A stretch of 42,995 nt of DNA from an uncultured Bacteroidales bacterium (lineage in GTDB: Bacteria > Bacteroidota > Bacteroidia > Bacteroidales > WCHB1-69), in the NCBI GenBank assembly GCA_946413585.1, contig CAMKLG010000024.1, forward strand, positions 1-42,995, written 5' to 3'. The notes under the pieces were generated by a model. The model saw nothing but the letters and a program-made list of their open reading frames with translations. It did no database searches and had not been told where the DNA came from. The number at the start of each line of letters is the position of its first letter. Positions within the stretch are counted from its first letter, which is position 1. Below, piece by piece: positions 7,969 through 16,079 of the stretch. Made by a program: the position numbers and the translations under genes.

Positions 7969-8814
7969 ATGAGAAACATCAACCTTTTGCTGGTCCTCGT
8001 GACCGTGACCCTGACCGCCGTCTCCTGCGGTTCGAAGAAAGAAGCCCCCAAGGAGGAGACCCCGAAGATGCTGGTGCTCTACTACTCCCAAACCGGCAAC
8101 ACCAAAGCCGTGGCGAACGAGATTGCCACGAAGTTGGGCGCCGACATCGAGGAGATTGTGGCGGTGAACCCCTACGATGGCGACTTCCAAGCCACCATCG
8201 AACGCTGCAAACAGGAGCACGAGCAGGGCAACATCCCTGACATTCAACCGATTAAAGCCGACCTTGCCAGTTACGACATCATCTTCATCGGCTATCCTGT
8301 CTGGTTCGGCACATACGCACCTCCCGTGCAAAAATTCCTTCTCGGCGCCGATTTGAGCGGCAAGAAGATCGTTCCTTTCTGCACCTTCGGCAGCGGCGGT
8401 CTGGAGTCCAGTGTGCGAGACATTATGCAGGCTGAGCCCAATGCAGAAGTGATGCCCGGCTACGGTGTCCGTGCCGCCCGCATGGACGCAATGCCCAAGG
8501 AGGTCGATCAGTTCCTGAAAGCCAACGGTTATCTCGAAGGCGAGTTCGTGAAGTTGGAGGAATTTCCTGCTCAACACGAAGTGAGCGAAGAGGAAGCCGC
8601 CATTTTCGACGCTGCTGTCGGTGACTACCCGATGCTACACGCCAAGGCCAAAACGGTGGCTGCGCGCACCCTCCCCGACGGTATGGAGTACCTCTTCACC
8701 GCCGAGGATCTTCCCCGCGAGAACAAACCGAACATGCCGCCTGCCGGCGAGTTGAAGGTTTATGTAACCGTTGAGAACGGACAAGCCCCGGTGTTCACCA
8801 AAGTAATCCGCTAA
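7969..8814 (+). CDS. flavodoxin-domain lipoprotein
   Basis: A 281-residue protein. MRNINLLLVL leads to a lipobox LTAVSC (Cys20). A flavodoxin domain starts near 33, with the FMN phosphate loop SQTGNT (40-45), the FMN-contacting YPVWFGTYAPP segment (about 107-117) and FGSGG near 138. An extra C-terminal segment (about 200-281) has no family I recognise. Exported flavodoxin-like lipoproteins are common in Bacteroidetes and presumably carry electrons outside the cytoplasm. The ATG at 7969 gives a proper signal; readings starting further upstream enter the repeat. The next gene begins one base after its stop, so they are probably cotranscribed. Confidence 0.88.
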   Translation: MRNINLLLVLVTVTLTAVSCGSKKEAPKEETPKMLVLYYSQTGNTKAVANEIATKLGADIEEIVAVNPYDGDFQATIERCKQEHEQGNIPDIQPIKADLASYDIIFIGYPVWFGTYAPPVQKFLLGADLSGKKIVPFCTFGSGGLESSVRDIMQAEPNAEVMPGYGVRAARMDAMPKEVDQFLKANGYLEGEFVKLEEFPAQHEVSEEEAAIFDAAVGDYPMLHAKAKTVAARTLPDGMEYLFTAEDLPRENKPNMPPAGELKVYVTVENGQAPVFTKVIR

Positions 8815-8815
8815 G

Positions 8816-9919
8816 ATGAACAAACTGAAAGAAACTTTCGGTTACGCGCTCGGATTTGTACTGTTTGTGGTACTGCTCCCTGTGATTATGTGGCTCTGCT
8901 CCTGTCGGCCTGTGCTTACGGAAGTCAGCGCCGTGCAAGTCGTTATTGCGTTGTTACTCGCAGTGGCAGGCATAGTCTTGAGCATTTGGGCCATTGTCTA
9001 TATGCGCCGCGTGGGCGACGGCAACCCGATGGACGCCTTCGGGCACGAGGTCGCCCCGCGCACCAAACACCTGATGACCGACGGTCCCTACCGTCTCAGC
9101 CGCAACCCGATGCTCACTGGCATATTCGTCTATCTGATAGGTTGTTGCATCTGGCTGTGGACCTGGCAATCGGTGGTGGTCTTCATAGTTTTCGTCGCCA
9201 TCATGCTCGTCCAAGTCCGCACCGAAGAATCCCGCCTCCGCCGCGACTTCGGGGAGGAGTATGAGGAGTATTGCAGGAAGGTGGGGAGGTTTTGCCGAGT
9301 AATTGGAAGTGATTTCTTCTTTTCCAAACGTATGAAACAACTATCATTCATCTTCTTCCTATTGTGTCTTTCCGTGACTGTCGTTCATTCGCAACGTTAC
9401 TGGCCGGTTTCTTGTTCTGAATCAGGTTTGAAGGGAAAGGTGCATGAAGTGGTCACAATGACGCACTTTCCCGCAGATTCAACTGGGCTTGGTTTGAAGA
9501 TGGTGGTTGAAACCCGTTTGTTCTCACCCGAAGGACTTCTCACTAACATTTTTGAGTCAAATCCTGGAAACGACTACTCCACAGAATTTGTATATAATGG
9601 CGAACTACTGACAGATGCATATTTTTATGCAGATGCAAAATATCACTACCAATATTATTATTCTTCAGATGGCAAGCCGTCCCTGATTGTCGTTTCTGCC
9701 ATTCAAGGCGAAACTATTTGGCCCAATGACACCATAAATGTTTCATACGAGAATGGAAAACTTGTTTTTAACAATGCTGAAATTCCCCCACTCGATTCTT
9801 TTACTCAAAGTATCATCTTAACCGATAATGAATTGGAGTCAGAGTACGACGAGGTTGGCAATTGGATCTATTGTAAACGGAGCAAATATGTGCAAACCAG
9901 GCATATTGTTTATTGGTAA
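8816..9919 (+). CDS. isoprenylcysteine methyltransferase-like protein fused to a secreted domain
   Basis: A 367-residue frame with two unlike parts. Residues 1-165 are a membrane methyltransferase of the ICMT/PEMT type: three or four hydrophobic segments, GPYRLSRNPMLTG (90-102) and the C-terminal EESRLRRDFGEEYEEYCRKV motif that binds S-adenosylmethionine. After a short linker, residue 173 is a Met followed by a textbook signal peptide (MKQLSFIFFL to VHSQ), then about 175 residues of secreted beta-rich sequence ending in an EYDEVGNWIYC motif. Two separate genes joined in frame is the simplest reading; an internal start at 9332 could still make the secreted half alone. The gene follows the flavodoxin gene by one base. 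Confidence 0.8.
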   Translation: MNKLKETFGYALGFVLFVVLLPVIMWLCSCRPVLTEVSAVQVVIALLLAVAGIVLSIWAIVYMRRVGDGNPMDAFGHEVAPRTKHLMTDGPYRLSRNPMLTGIFVYLIGCCIWLWTWQSVVVFIVFVAIMLVQVRTEESRLRRDFGEEYEEYCRKVGRFCRVIGSDFFFSKRMKQLSFIFFLLCLSVTVVHSQRYWPVSCSESGLKGKVHEVVTMTHFPADSTGLGLKMVVETRLFSPEGLLTNIFESNPGNDYSTEFVYNGELLTDAYFYADAKYHYQYYYSSDGKPSLIVVSAIQGETIWPNDTINVSYENGKLVFNNAEIPPLDSFTQSIILTDNELESEYDEVGNWIYCKRSKYVQTRHIVYW

Positions 9920-9928
9920 TAACAAACA

Positions 9929-10729
9929 ATGATTCTCGAAATGAGCCCAACAATTTCCGCCCCCGACACCATCGCCTATCTCGAATCCCTGCGAAATGAG
10001 AAGCAGCGGGCGGTGCTGATGCGGTTCTTTAAGACGGGACCGGGGCAGTATGGCGAGGGCGATGAGTTCCTCGGGCTGAAGGTGCCGCAGACGCGCGAGG
10101 TGGTGAAGGCCGTTGCCAAGGATTTCCCGCTCGACGAGGTGCCCGAACTGCTGATGTCGAAATGGCATGAGGTGCGGCTCTGCGGTCTGCTGATTCTCGT
10201 TTCGAAGTTCGAGAAACTGGCCACGAAACGGTTGGCGAACAATGCGGATTCGGCACACAAGCGGGACGAAATACTCACGATGTATCTACAATACGCCGAA
10301 CAGGCCAACAACTGGGATCTGGTCGATTTATCCACTCATAAAATACTGGGTAACTGGCTGTTACTGCCCACTTTCCTCGGAGGTGACGAATTAGCCATGC
10401 ACGAGGACTACAAGGTACAAGTGATGGACGAGCTGGCCGCCAGTCCTTGCCTCTGGAAACAGCGCATGAGCATGGTCTGCACGTGGAAAACCCTGCAGCA
10501 GGGCGACTATTGGTGGTGCCTGCGCTATGCGGAAGTACACCTGCACCACCCGCACGACCTGATGCAGAAGGCGGTGGGCTGGATGCTTCGCGAAATGGGA
10601 AAACACATCAGTATGGATATGCTGCGCGAGTTCCTTCAACTACATGCACACGAAATGCCTCGCACCGCCCTCCGCTACGCCATCGAACAGATGGATGACG
10701 AGGAGCGGAAGATGTGGTTAAACATGTAG
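9929..10729 (+). CDS. AlkD-like DNA alkylation repair glycosylase
   Basis: A 266-residue all-helical HEAT-like protein. AlkD signatures are the N-terminal MRFFKTGPGQYGEGDEFLGL (31-50), NNWDLVDLS (127-135, with Trp129 and Asp133 in the places of the catalytic Trp and Asp of AlkD), QKAVGWMLREMG near 218 and MPRTALRYAIE near 247. AlkD removes N3- and N7-alkylpurines without flipping the base. ATGs at 9929 and 9941 are both plausible starts. It ends six bases from the convergent FMN reductase gene. Confidence 0.92.
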   Translation: MILEMSPTISAPDTIAYLESLRNEKQRAVLMRFFKTGPGQYGEGDEFLGLKVPQTREVVKAVAKDFPLDEVPELLMSKWHEVRLCGLLILVSKFEKLATKRLANNADSAHKRDEILTMYLQYAEQANNWDLVDLSTHKILGNWLLLPTFLGGDELAMHEDYKVQVMDELAASPCLWKQRMSMVCTWKTLQQGDYWWCLRYAEVHLHHPHDLMQKAVGWMLREMGKHISMDMLREFLQLHAHEMPRTALRYAIEQMDDEERKMWLNM

Positions 10730-10735
10730 AGAGGT

Positions 10736-11290
10736 TTATTCGTTCACAAACGCCGCGAACCTCTCCGCCTGCGCCTTCAATTGCGCAACCTGCTCGTCGG
10801 TGAGGTTGAACTCTCCTTTGGTCCAGGCTTCCACGCCGAGGGTGATGCCCGTCTGCGGCTCTTTCATCACCTGCATCTTCATGAACTCCAACAGGTCGTT
10901 CAATTTGGCGCGACATGAGGCGGTCTGGTTGGCACCGCCGGCACCGCTCGCGGTCACCTTCTTGCCGACTGCCGCTGTGGGGTTGGTGAAGTCGCTGATG
11001 TCCATCGGACGGGAGAGCCAGTCTAACAGGTTCTTGAGCAGACCGGGATAGCTGTAGTTATACTCGGGCGTGAAAATCCAGATGCCGTCGGCGGCGAGGA
11101 CCTCCTTCCGTACACGCGCCACAGGAGCGGGCGTGTTCGCTTCCAAATCTTGATTCATCAACGGAACATCTTCAAAATCAAGATATTGAATATTGAACTG
11201 ACCTTCCAACATTTTTTCGGCCATACCAGCCAACTGACGGTTAAACGACTGTTTGCGCAGGGAACCCACGATAAAGAGGATATTTTTCAT
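10736..11290 (-). CDS. NADPH-dependent FMN reductase family protein
   Basis: A 184-residue flavodoxin-like protein. The FMN phosphate-binding motif GSLRKQSFNRQL is at 9-20, and the family signature TPEYNYSYPGLLKNLLDW at 74-91. It probably reduces FMN, azo dyes, quinones or chromate with NAD(P)H in the cytoplasm. The ATG at 11290 is preferred to upstream codons because a -7 promoter element (11337-11344) lies between them. Confidence 0.92.
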   Translation of the reverse strand: MKNILFIVGSLRKQSFNRQLAGMAEKMLEGQFNIQYLDFEDVPLMNQDLEANTPAPVARVRKEVLAADGIWIFTPEYNYSYPGLLKNLLDWLSRPMDISDFTNPTAAVGKKVTASGAGGANQTASCRAKLNDLLEFMKMQVMKEPQTGITLGVEAWTKGEFNLTDEQVAQLKAQAERFAAFVNE

Positions 11291-11336
11291 AACGGTGATT
11301 TTTATAATAAATGATTTGATTCTTGATTTGTCGCTG

Positions 11337-11344
11337 CAAAGATA
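11337..11344 (-). promoter_or_regulatory. Bacteroidetes -7 element for the FMN reductase gene
   Basis: The minus strand reads TATCTTTG, 46 bases upstream of the ATG at 11290. It also sets the start of that gene. Confidence 0.65.
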
Positions 11345-11362
11345 CACAATAATCAAACAGGC

Positions 11363-12802
11363 TCAATAATACCGAATCTTGCAACGACTGTACAGTTTTC
11401 CTTTCTCGTAACGGTGCGTCCAGTTTCCGTACTTATCATAGCGGTAGCTGAACAACGTTTTATTATAGTCAAACGTGTCCAACCGCTTCGAACAGCAGCG
11501 GCCAAGTATGTCACCCTGGGCGTTCAGCACGGTGGCATCTAAAAATCCATCCCCCTGATACTCATAAAATACGTTGCGCTCGTCATCATAAACGGTGACC
11601 TGGCAATGTTCTACCGTGTAGCCGTCTCCGGAATCAATCCAAAGCACCTCACGACCAAGACTGTCATATTGCAGCAAAGAACATCCCCTTCGAAAAGTGG
11701 CCAGACGCTCTCCTTCGGGGGAGAGTACCACATGGCAACTGGATGCAGCCATGTTAACGGTGTCGCACCCGACCGCAAGCGTATTCCATACCCGACCTTC
11801 AAAATAGAATTCCTGACAATGACAGGGGTCTGAAAAACGATAAAGCGTGACACTATGGAGCGTGTCGTTCCTATAGACAACTTCCCGTGAAACGCGGCCT
11901 TGGGCGTATTCATAGTGCTCGTCAACGTAAACTTTCTGGCCATCTTGACGTATTCGATGATGCTGAAAGCGGGCAATGGTGCTGTCAGGGTTAAAACTGA
12001 TTTTCACTTTTTCTTTGTCAACATACTTGATTTTCAGATTTTTGACCCGTCCATTGGGATTACGCCTGTAGTATATGTCAACAGCGGATCTGACAAGCTC
12101 ATCCTTTATGGGTGCCCGTCGCGGTTCACGGTTCAGACTCTGCTCCATCAAGCGCAACTCTTCCGCAATCGAATCGCCATAATTGCGCAAATAGACCTGA
12201 ACTCCCGTCACGCTGTCGGCCACAAACGGAAGATGCAGAAACGCTTCGTTTTCTTTCTCAGACAAAGAATCCACTTCGCTATCGCAACTATAACGCCACT
12301 CATACTCCCACCGTTCTTTTGACTTTTGACGATTTTTCTCATTCTCCTTCACCCATTGCTTCTCTTTATGTCGTTCTTCCCGCAATAATCTCTGATAATT
12401 CACCTTCTCGCCCCGAATGTAATGATAATAGCAGCGTAAAATCACCCCCGACATGTCATCGGGATGGTGAATTTCCTGTTCATCGAAGTATGTTGCCAGA
12501 TGAGAACCAGCCCAAAGCCCCCAATTGTTGCGTATCCATATACCCAACGCAAGATGTGTTCTGGCCAAGAAATCCTTTTCCTCCACAGAAAGTATCCATT
12601 CCTTGTTTTCCGGTGTCAGAATGGAATCCAACTGCCGCATGCAATCGGGCAAATCCACCGGAATATAGACCGTTACCAACGAATCTGCCTGCTGATCAGT
12701 ATTTTGCGCCGCCCCAAACATCGGAATTGCCATCATGAAAAGCAATATTGCTCGAAATTTGACGGGGTGAAATATATTGCGAAGGGGTGAATGGGCGTTC
12801 AT
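11363..12802 (-). CDS. secreted protein with charged helical middle and RHS-like C-terminus
   Basis: A 479-residue protein with a signal peptide (hydrophobic core about 17-30, ending FGAAQ). There is a highly charged helical section (about 140-200, rich in Lys, Glu and Arg) and then a beta-rich second half with repeated Y-x-x-x-G-R/x-E-V strands. It ends in YDKYGNWTHRYEKGKLYSR. That C-terminal pattern resembles the end of the secreted half of the fused gene at 8816-9919 and is reminiscent of YD/RHS-type beta repeats; I recognise no named family. The start is set by the signal peptide and by the -7 element at 12823-12830. An in-frame extension to 13234 would run through dgkA in antisense and is rejected. 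Confidence 0.8.
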   Translation of the reverse strand: MNAHSPLRNIFHPVKFRAILLFMMAIPMFGAAQNTDQQADSLVTVYIPVDLPDCMRQLDSILTPENKEWILSVEEKDFLARTHLALGIWIRNNWGLWAGSHLATYFDEQEIHHPDDMSGVILRCYYHYIRGEKVNYQRLLREERHKEKQWVKENEKNRQKSKERWEYEWRYSCDSEVDSLSEKENEAFLHLPFVADSVTGVQVYLRNYGDSIAEELRLMEQSLNREPRRAPIKDELVRSAVDIYYRRNPNGRVKNLKIKYVDKEKVKISFNPDSTIARFQHHRIRQDGQKVYVDEHYEYAQGRVSREVVYRNDTLHSVTLYRFSDPCHCQEFYFEGRVWNTLAVGCDTVNMAASSCHVVLSPEGERLATFRRGCSLLQYDSLGREVLWIDSGDGYTVEHCQVTVYDDERNVFYEYQGDGFLDATVLNAQGDILGRCCSKRLDTFDYNKTLFSYRYDKYGNWTHRYEKGKLYSRCKIRYY

Positions 12803-12822
12803 CGTTAAAAATTTAGATTCCG

Positions 12823-12847
12823 CAAAGATACAAAAATTGTACTTTTG
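12823..12847. promoter_or_regulatory. divergent promoter pair
   Basis: The minus-strand TATCTTTG (plus-strand CAAAGATA, 12823-12830) and plus-strand TACTTTTG (12840-12847) are separated by nine bases. The stretch TACAAAAATTGTA between and into them is nearly symmetric. The layout is like the one at 6987-7015. It drives the secreted-protein gene (minus) and dgkA (plus). Confidence 0.65.
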
Positions 12848-12866
12848 CCCCCTCAAAAATTGCGGA

Positions 12867-13247
12867 ATGAAAAAGCAAGAGAAATTTTCGATAGCGAAAC
12901 GGCTGAAAAGCTTCACATACGCGTTCAACGGGCTGAAGGTGCTCCTCCAAGAGGAACACAACAGCCGGATACATCTGTTCGCGACCGTCTGCGTCGTCAT
13001 CGCGGGCGCGCTGCTCAAACTGTCGCTGCTGGAATGGGCGGCCGTCGCCTTTGCCGTCGGGTTGGTCTTCAGCGGCGAAATCTTCAACTCGGCCATCGAG
13101 GATCTCTCCGATGTGGTCTGCCCCGAACGCGACGACCGCATCAAGAAGGTCAAAGACCTGGCCGCCGCCGCTGTTCTGGTGAACGCCATCGCCGCCGCCG
13201 TTATCGGTTTGCTGGTGTTTGTCCCGAAAATCATTCAATTGTTCTAG
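12867..13247 (+). CDS. dgkA: diacylglycerol/undecaprenol kinase (DgkA family)
   Basis: A 126-residue membrane protein with three hydrophobic helices (about 38-54, 56-70, 100-122) and an N-terminal amphipathic region. The family core GEIFNSAIEDLSD holds Glu71, Asn74 and Glu78, equivalent to the catalytic and metal-binding residues of DgkA. IKKVKDLAAAAVL is the second conserved block. Members phosphorylate diacylglycerol or, in many bacteria, undecaprenol. The ATG at 12867 lies 19 bases after the -7 element; in-frame codons further upstream precede the promoter. The exact lipid substrate is not certain. Confidence 0.9.
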   Translation: MKKQEKFSIAKRLKSFTYAFNGLKVLLQEEHNSRIHLFATVCVVIAGALLKLSLLEWAAVAFAVGLVFSGEIFNSAIEDLSDVVCPERDDRIKKVKDLAAAAVLVNAIAAAVIGLLVFVPKIIQLF

Positions 13248-13270
13248 ATGTTGACTGGTGTTTGTCATCC

Positions 13271-13318
13271 GAAATGCTACCGAGCTCTTGCCCCTAACGG
13301 GGCTGCTTAAGGAATTAT
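13271..13318. repeat. hairpin-rich dispersed repeat, family A copy 2 (short form, inverted)
   Basis: On the minus strand it reads ATTCCTTAAGCAGCCCCG, then TTAGGGGCAAGAGCTCGGTAG. CCCC and GGGG form a small stem. It matches 17181-17220 through its right half and 15947-15960 through its left end. It lies directly before a heptamer array. Confidence 0.82.
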
Positions 13319-13331
13319 ATTTCAAATCAAA

Positions 13332-13387
13332 CCTTAAACCTTAAACTCTAAACTCTAAACTCTAAACCCTAAACCTTAAACCCTACC
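13332..13387. repeat. heptamer tandem repeat ending two bases before a start codon
   Basis: Eight contiguous heptamers: CCTTAAA twice, CTCTAAA three times, CCCTAAA, CCTTAAA, CCCTACC. The ATG of the EamA-family gene follows two bases later, so the array occupies the whole ribosome-binding region. Confidence 0.92.
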
Positions 13388-13389
13388 CC

Positions 13390-14370
13390 ATGTTCCTCGG
13401 TGAGATAATCTCCCTGTTTGTCGCCCTTTCGTGGACCGCCACCGCCCTCTTCGCGGAGGTGGGCTCGAAGCGTATGGGCTCGCTGCCGTTCAACACGATA
13501 CGGATGACGATGTCGCTGTGTTTCCTCGTACTCACCCTATGGCTGGTGATGGGCGTGCCGTACCCGCGCTACGCCGACGGCGGCACATGGGGCTGGCTGT
13601 TGCTCTCGGGCGTGGTCGGCTACGTCATCGGCGACTACTGTCTGATGCAGGGCTACATCCACATCGGGTCGCGCTTCGGACAGCTCTTCATGACGCTTTC
13701 GGCACCCACGGCAGCCCTCACGGGACGAATCCTCCTTGGCGAGCAAATGCGCCCGGTCGCCATCCTCGGCATGGTCGTCACCCTGAGCGGTATCGCCCTG
13801 TCGATTCTCTCGAAAAGCGATGATTCGGAGCATCACGGACTACATTTCAAGCTGCCCGCGAAGGGTATCTTCTACGCGGCGATGGCCGGCATCTGCCAAG
13901 GTTTCGGGCTGGTGCTCAGCAAGATGGGACTCCAGCACTACGATGCGGCACTCACGGCACTCAACATTTCCCAAGACGCGGTCTTCGAGGGGGCGTTGCT
14001 GCCGTTGCCGGTCAGCATCTGCGTGCCCTTCGCCGCCACCACCATCCGCGCCTACATCGGACTGGCGGGCTTTTTCCTCTCGTTGATGCTGTTCAGCAAG
14101 GACGGTTTGGCGAAGTTGCGCAACGCCGTCCGCGACCGCAAGGCGATGTGGTGCGTGTTCGCCTCCACCATCTTCGGCCCATTCATCGGGGTCAGCGCGT
14201 CGCTGTTGGCCACGATGTACACCTCCGCGGGCATCGCACAGACCATCTTCGCCCTCACGCCCATCCTCATCATCGCCCCAGCCGCTTTCCTATTCCATCA
14301 GAAAGTCACTGTACGTGAGGTGATTGGCGCAGTAATCAGCGTCATTGGCGTCTGTCTTTTCTTCGTGTAA
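13390..14370 (+). CDS. EamA/DMT-superfamily transporter
   Basis: A 326-residue inner-membrane protein with about ten hydrophobic helices in two halves, each an EamA repeat. The first half carries YVIGDYCLMQGYIHIGSRFG and LLGEQMRPVAILGM; the second ends APAAFLFHQKVTVREVIGAV. Such proteins export or exchange small metabolites; the substrate cannot be inferred. The ATG at 13390 lies immediately after a heptamer array and no promoter is visible between dgkA and this gene, so readthrough from dgkA is possible. Confidence 0.87.
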   Translation: MFLGEIISLFVALSWTATALFAEVGSKRMGSLPFNTIRMTMSLCFLVLTLWLVMGVPYPRYADGGTWGWLLLSGVVGYVIGDYCLMQGYIHIGSRFGQLFMTLSAPTAALTGRILLGEQMRPVAILGMVVTLSGIALSILSKSDDSEHHGLHFKLPAKGIFYAAMAGICQGFGLVLSKMGLQHYDAALTALNISQDAVFEGALLPLPVSICVPFAATTIRAYIGLAGFFLSLMLFSKDGLAKLRNAVRDRKAMWCVFASTIFGPFIGVSASLLATMYTSAGIAQTIFALTPILIIAPAAFLFHQKVTVREVIGAVISVIGVCLFFV

Positions 14371-14433
14371 AAGCAGGTTTCGTTTACCCTTAACGGAAAT
14401 CTTACGCAACATGTGTACTTTTTACACACAAAC

Positions 14434-14465
14434 CCTTGTTTTTTTCATTGAATTTAGTATTTTTG
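14434..14465 (+). promoter_or_regulatory. Bacteroidetes promoter for the efflux operon
   Basis: TTG at 14434-14436 (-33 region) and TATTTTTG at 14458-14465 (-7) are 21 bases apart, a good fit to the consensus. The leader to the TolC ATG is about 70 bases. Just upstream, TGTGTA and TACACA (about 14411-14427) form a small inverted repeat that could be an operator. Confidence 0.65.
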
Positions 14466-14538
14466 CCGCCTCATCCATCTAAGGTATGGATAAATATAAA
14501 TATTTGATTATCAGTTTAATAAAAGCAAATAAAGATAG

Positions 14539-15876
14539 ATGATTAGCGTTGGAAAGTTTAGCATGAAAAGTCTTGCACTGATTTTATGCACACTGTTATT
14601 CGGTTGCGGACAGTTGTTCGCACAAGATTCCATACATATTGATTTGAAGAAAGCCATTGACATCGCCCTGTCAGAGTCGCCCACAATGCGCATCGCCGAC
14701 CGCGAAGTGCAAATCAAGCAGGTATATAAGAAAGAACAGATCGTATCGCTGTTCCCCGATGTCTCCCTGGCATCCAACTACAACCGCACGTTGTTGAAGC
14801 AGACCATGTCGATGGACATGGGCGGACAGACGATGAACATCAAGGTAGGTCGTGACAACACCTACTCCATGGGCGCGAACCTGAGTCTCCCGATTGTGGC
14901 CCCCGCCATCTGGTCGAGCCTTAAACTCAGCGCGATGGACATCGACTTGGCGGTCGAATCGGCACGTTCTTCCAAGCTGGATCTCATCAACCAGGTAAAA
15001 CAGGCCTACTTCACTCTCCTACTGGCCAAAGAGTCCTACAACGTGCTGTTGCAAAGTTATGCGAACCTCGAGGTCAGCAACCAGATTGTCACCAACTCCT
15101 ACAACCAGGGTTTGGTTTCCGAATTCGAGAAACTGCGTTCCGACGTGACCCTGCAGAACCAGCGTCCCACCCTCAACACGGCGGCCAACGGTGTGCGACT
15201 GGCGGCCATGCGACTGAAAGTCCTCTTGGGCATGGATATTGCGGAACCGGTCATTTTCGATGGCAACATCTCTGATTATGAGCAATCCGTGTTAGCTGCG
15301 GGCATCCCTTCCACCGAGGATATGAGCCTGGCATACAACTCCGCGCTGCGCCAGTTGGACCTCGGCATTGAGGAACTGGAGCAGTCGAAGAAAATCGTTC
15401 GCGGAGCCTCCTTGCCGATGCTCGCATTGGCCGGCGCGTTCCAATATTCCGGCATGGGCGACGACCGCAGTACCTTCACCAACTATCCCTACTCATACAT
15501 CGCCTTGTCCCTGCAGGTCCCCATTGTCGGCTGGGCATCCACGCATTACAAACTGAAACAGTCGGATCTGAATATCGAAAACATGCGCGACCAGCGGCTG
15601 GATGTCGAGCGCAACCTCCGTTTGGGCGTGCAGAGCTATATCGACAACATGCAGCAGGCCCTCGACGAGCTGGAAGCCGACCAGCAGACATTGAACCAAG
15701 CCCAGAAGGCCTACGAAATCGCCCAAAAGCAGTACGAAGTGGGCATGAACACTTGGCTCGACCTCATGTCCGCCGAGCTCTCCCTCACCAACACTCGCCT
15801 CTCCTTCTGCCAAGCAATTTTCAACTACCTGACGGCGAAAGCAAACTTGGATGCTACATTGGGCGTGGAGAATTAG
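14539..15876 (+). CDS. TolC-family outer-membrane efflux protein
   Basis: A 445-residue protein with a signal peptide (hydrophobic core after MKSLALILC, ending LFAQ) and two long helical hairpin repeats of the outer-membrane factor family. Examples are the heptad-like IDIALSESPTMRIADREV near the start, QVKQAYFTLLLAKESYNVLLQSYANLEVSN in the first repeat and AQKAYEIAQKQYEVGMNTWLDLMSAELSLTNTR in the second. It should form the trimeric exit duct of the tripartite pump encoded with the next two genes. The ATG at 14563 is an equally good start that leaves a cleaner signal peptide. Confidence 0.92.
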   Translation: MISVGKFSMKSLALILCTLLFGCGQLFAQDSIHIDLKKAIDIALSESPTMRIADREVQIKQVYKKEQIVSLFPDVSLASNYNRTLLKQTMSMDMGGQTMNIKVGRDNTYSMGANLSLPIVAPAIWSSLKLSAMDIDLAVESARSSKLDLINQVKQAYFTLLLAKESYNVLLQSYANLEVSNQIVTNSYNQGLVSEFEKLRSDVTLQNQRPTLNTAANGVRLAAMRLKVLLGMDIAEPVIFDGNISDYEQSVLAAGIPSTEDMSLAYNSALRQLDLGIEELEQSKKIVRGASLPMLALAGAFQYSGMGDDRSTFTNYPYSYIALSLQVPIVGWASTHYKLKQSDLNIENMRDQRLDVERNLRLGVQSYIDNMQQALDELEADQQTLNQAQKAYEIAQKQYEVGMNTWLDLMSAELSLTNTRLSFCQAIFNYLTAKANLDATLGVEN

Positions 15877-15904
15877 TTTAAGGTTTAAGGTTTAGAGTTT
15901 AGGG
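15877..15904. repeat. heptamer tandem repeat starting on the base after a stop codon
   Basis: TTTAAGG, TTTAAGG, TTTAGAG, TTTAGGG directly follow the TAG of the TolC gene with no gap. The units are close to the reverse complement of those at 13332-13387. The rest of the gap to 15946 is purine-rich (GATGA runs). Confidence 0.9.
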
Positions 15905-15946
15905 TGGGAGATGATGAGATGAGATGATGAAATATATAATGAACAT

Positions 15947-16053
15947 AATTCCTTAAGCAGCCTCGGAGAGGCAAGACGCACGAAGTGCAATTAACCCTAC
16001 ACAAGCAAAGCGCAGTGTAGGGACCCAGCCCACAAGCAAAGCGCAGTGTGGGA
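15947..16053. repeat. hairpin-rich dispersed repeat, family A copy 3 (long form)
   Basis: Starts ATTCCTTAAGCAGCC, then GCCTC/GAGGC and GCAC/GTGC hairpins as in copy 1. Two further hairpins follow: CCCTACA/TGTAGGG (15995-16022) and CCCACA/TGTGGG (16029-16052). Both enclose the same core, AAGCAAAGCGCAG. Same core with differently paired stems suggests selection for the fold. It separates the TolC and membrane-fusion genes of the efflux operon. Confidence 0.87.
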
Positions 16054-16079
16054 ATCAATCGAAAATAAAAATTCCAAAT

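Noticed and set aside
12803-13234. N-terminal extension of the secreted protein
   Set aside because: It would run antisense through the whole dgkA gene and both promoters; the signal peptide begins at 12802.
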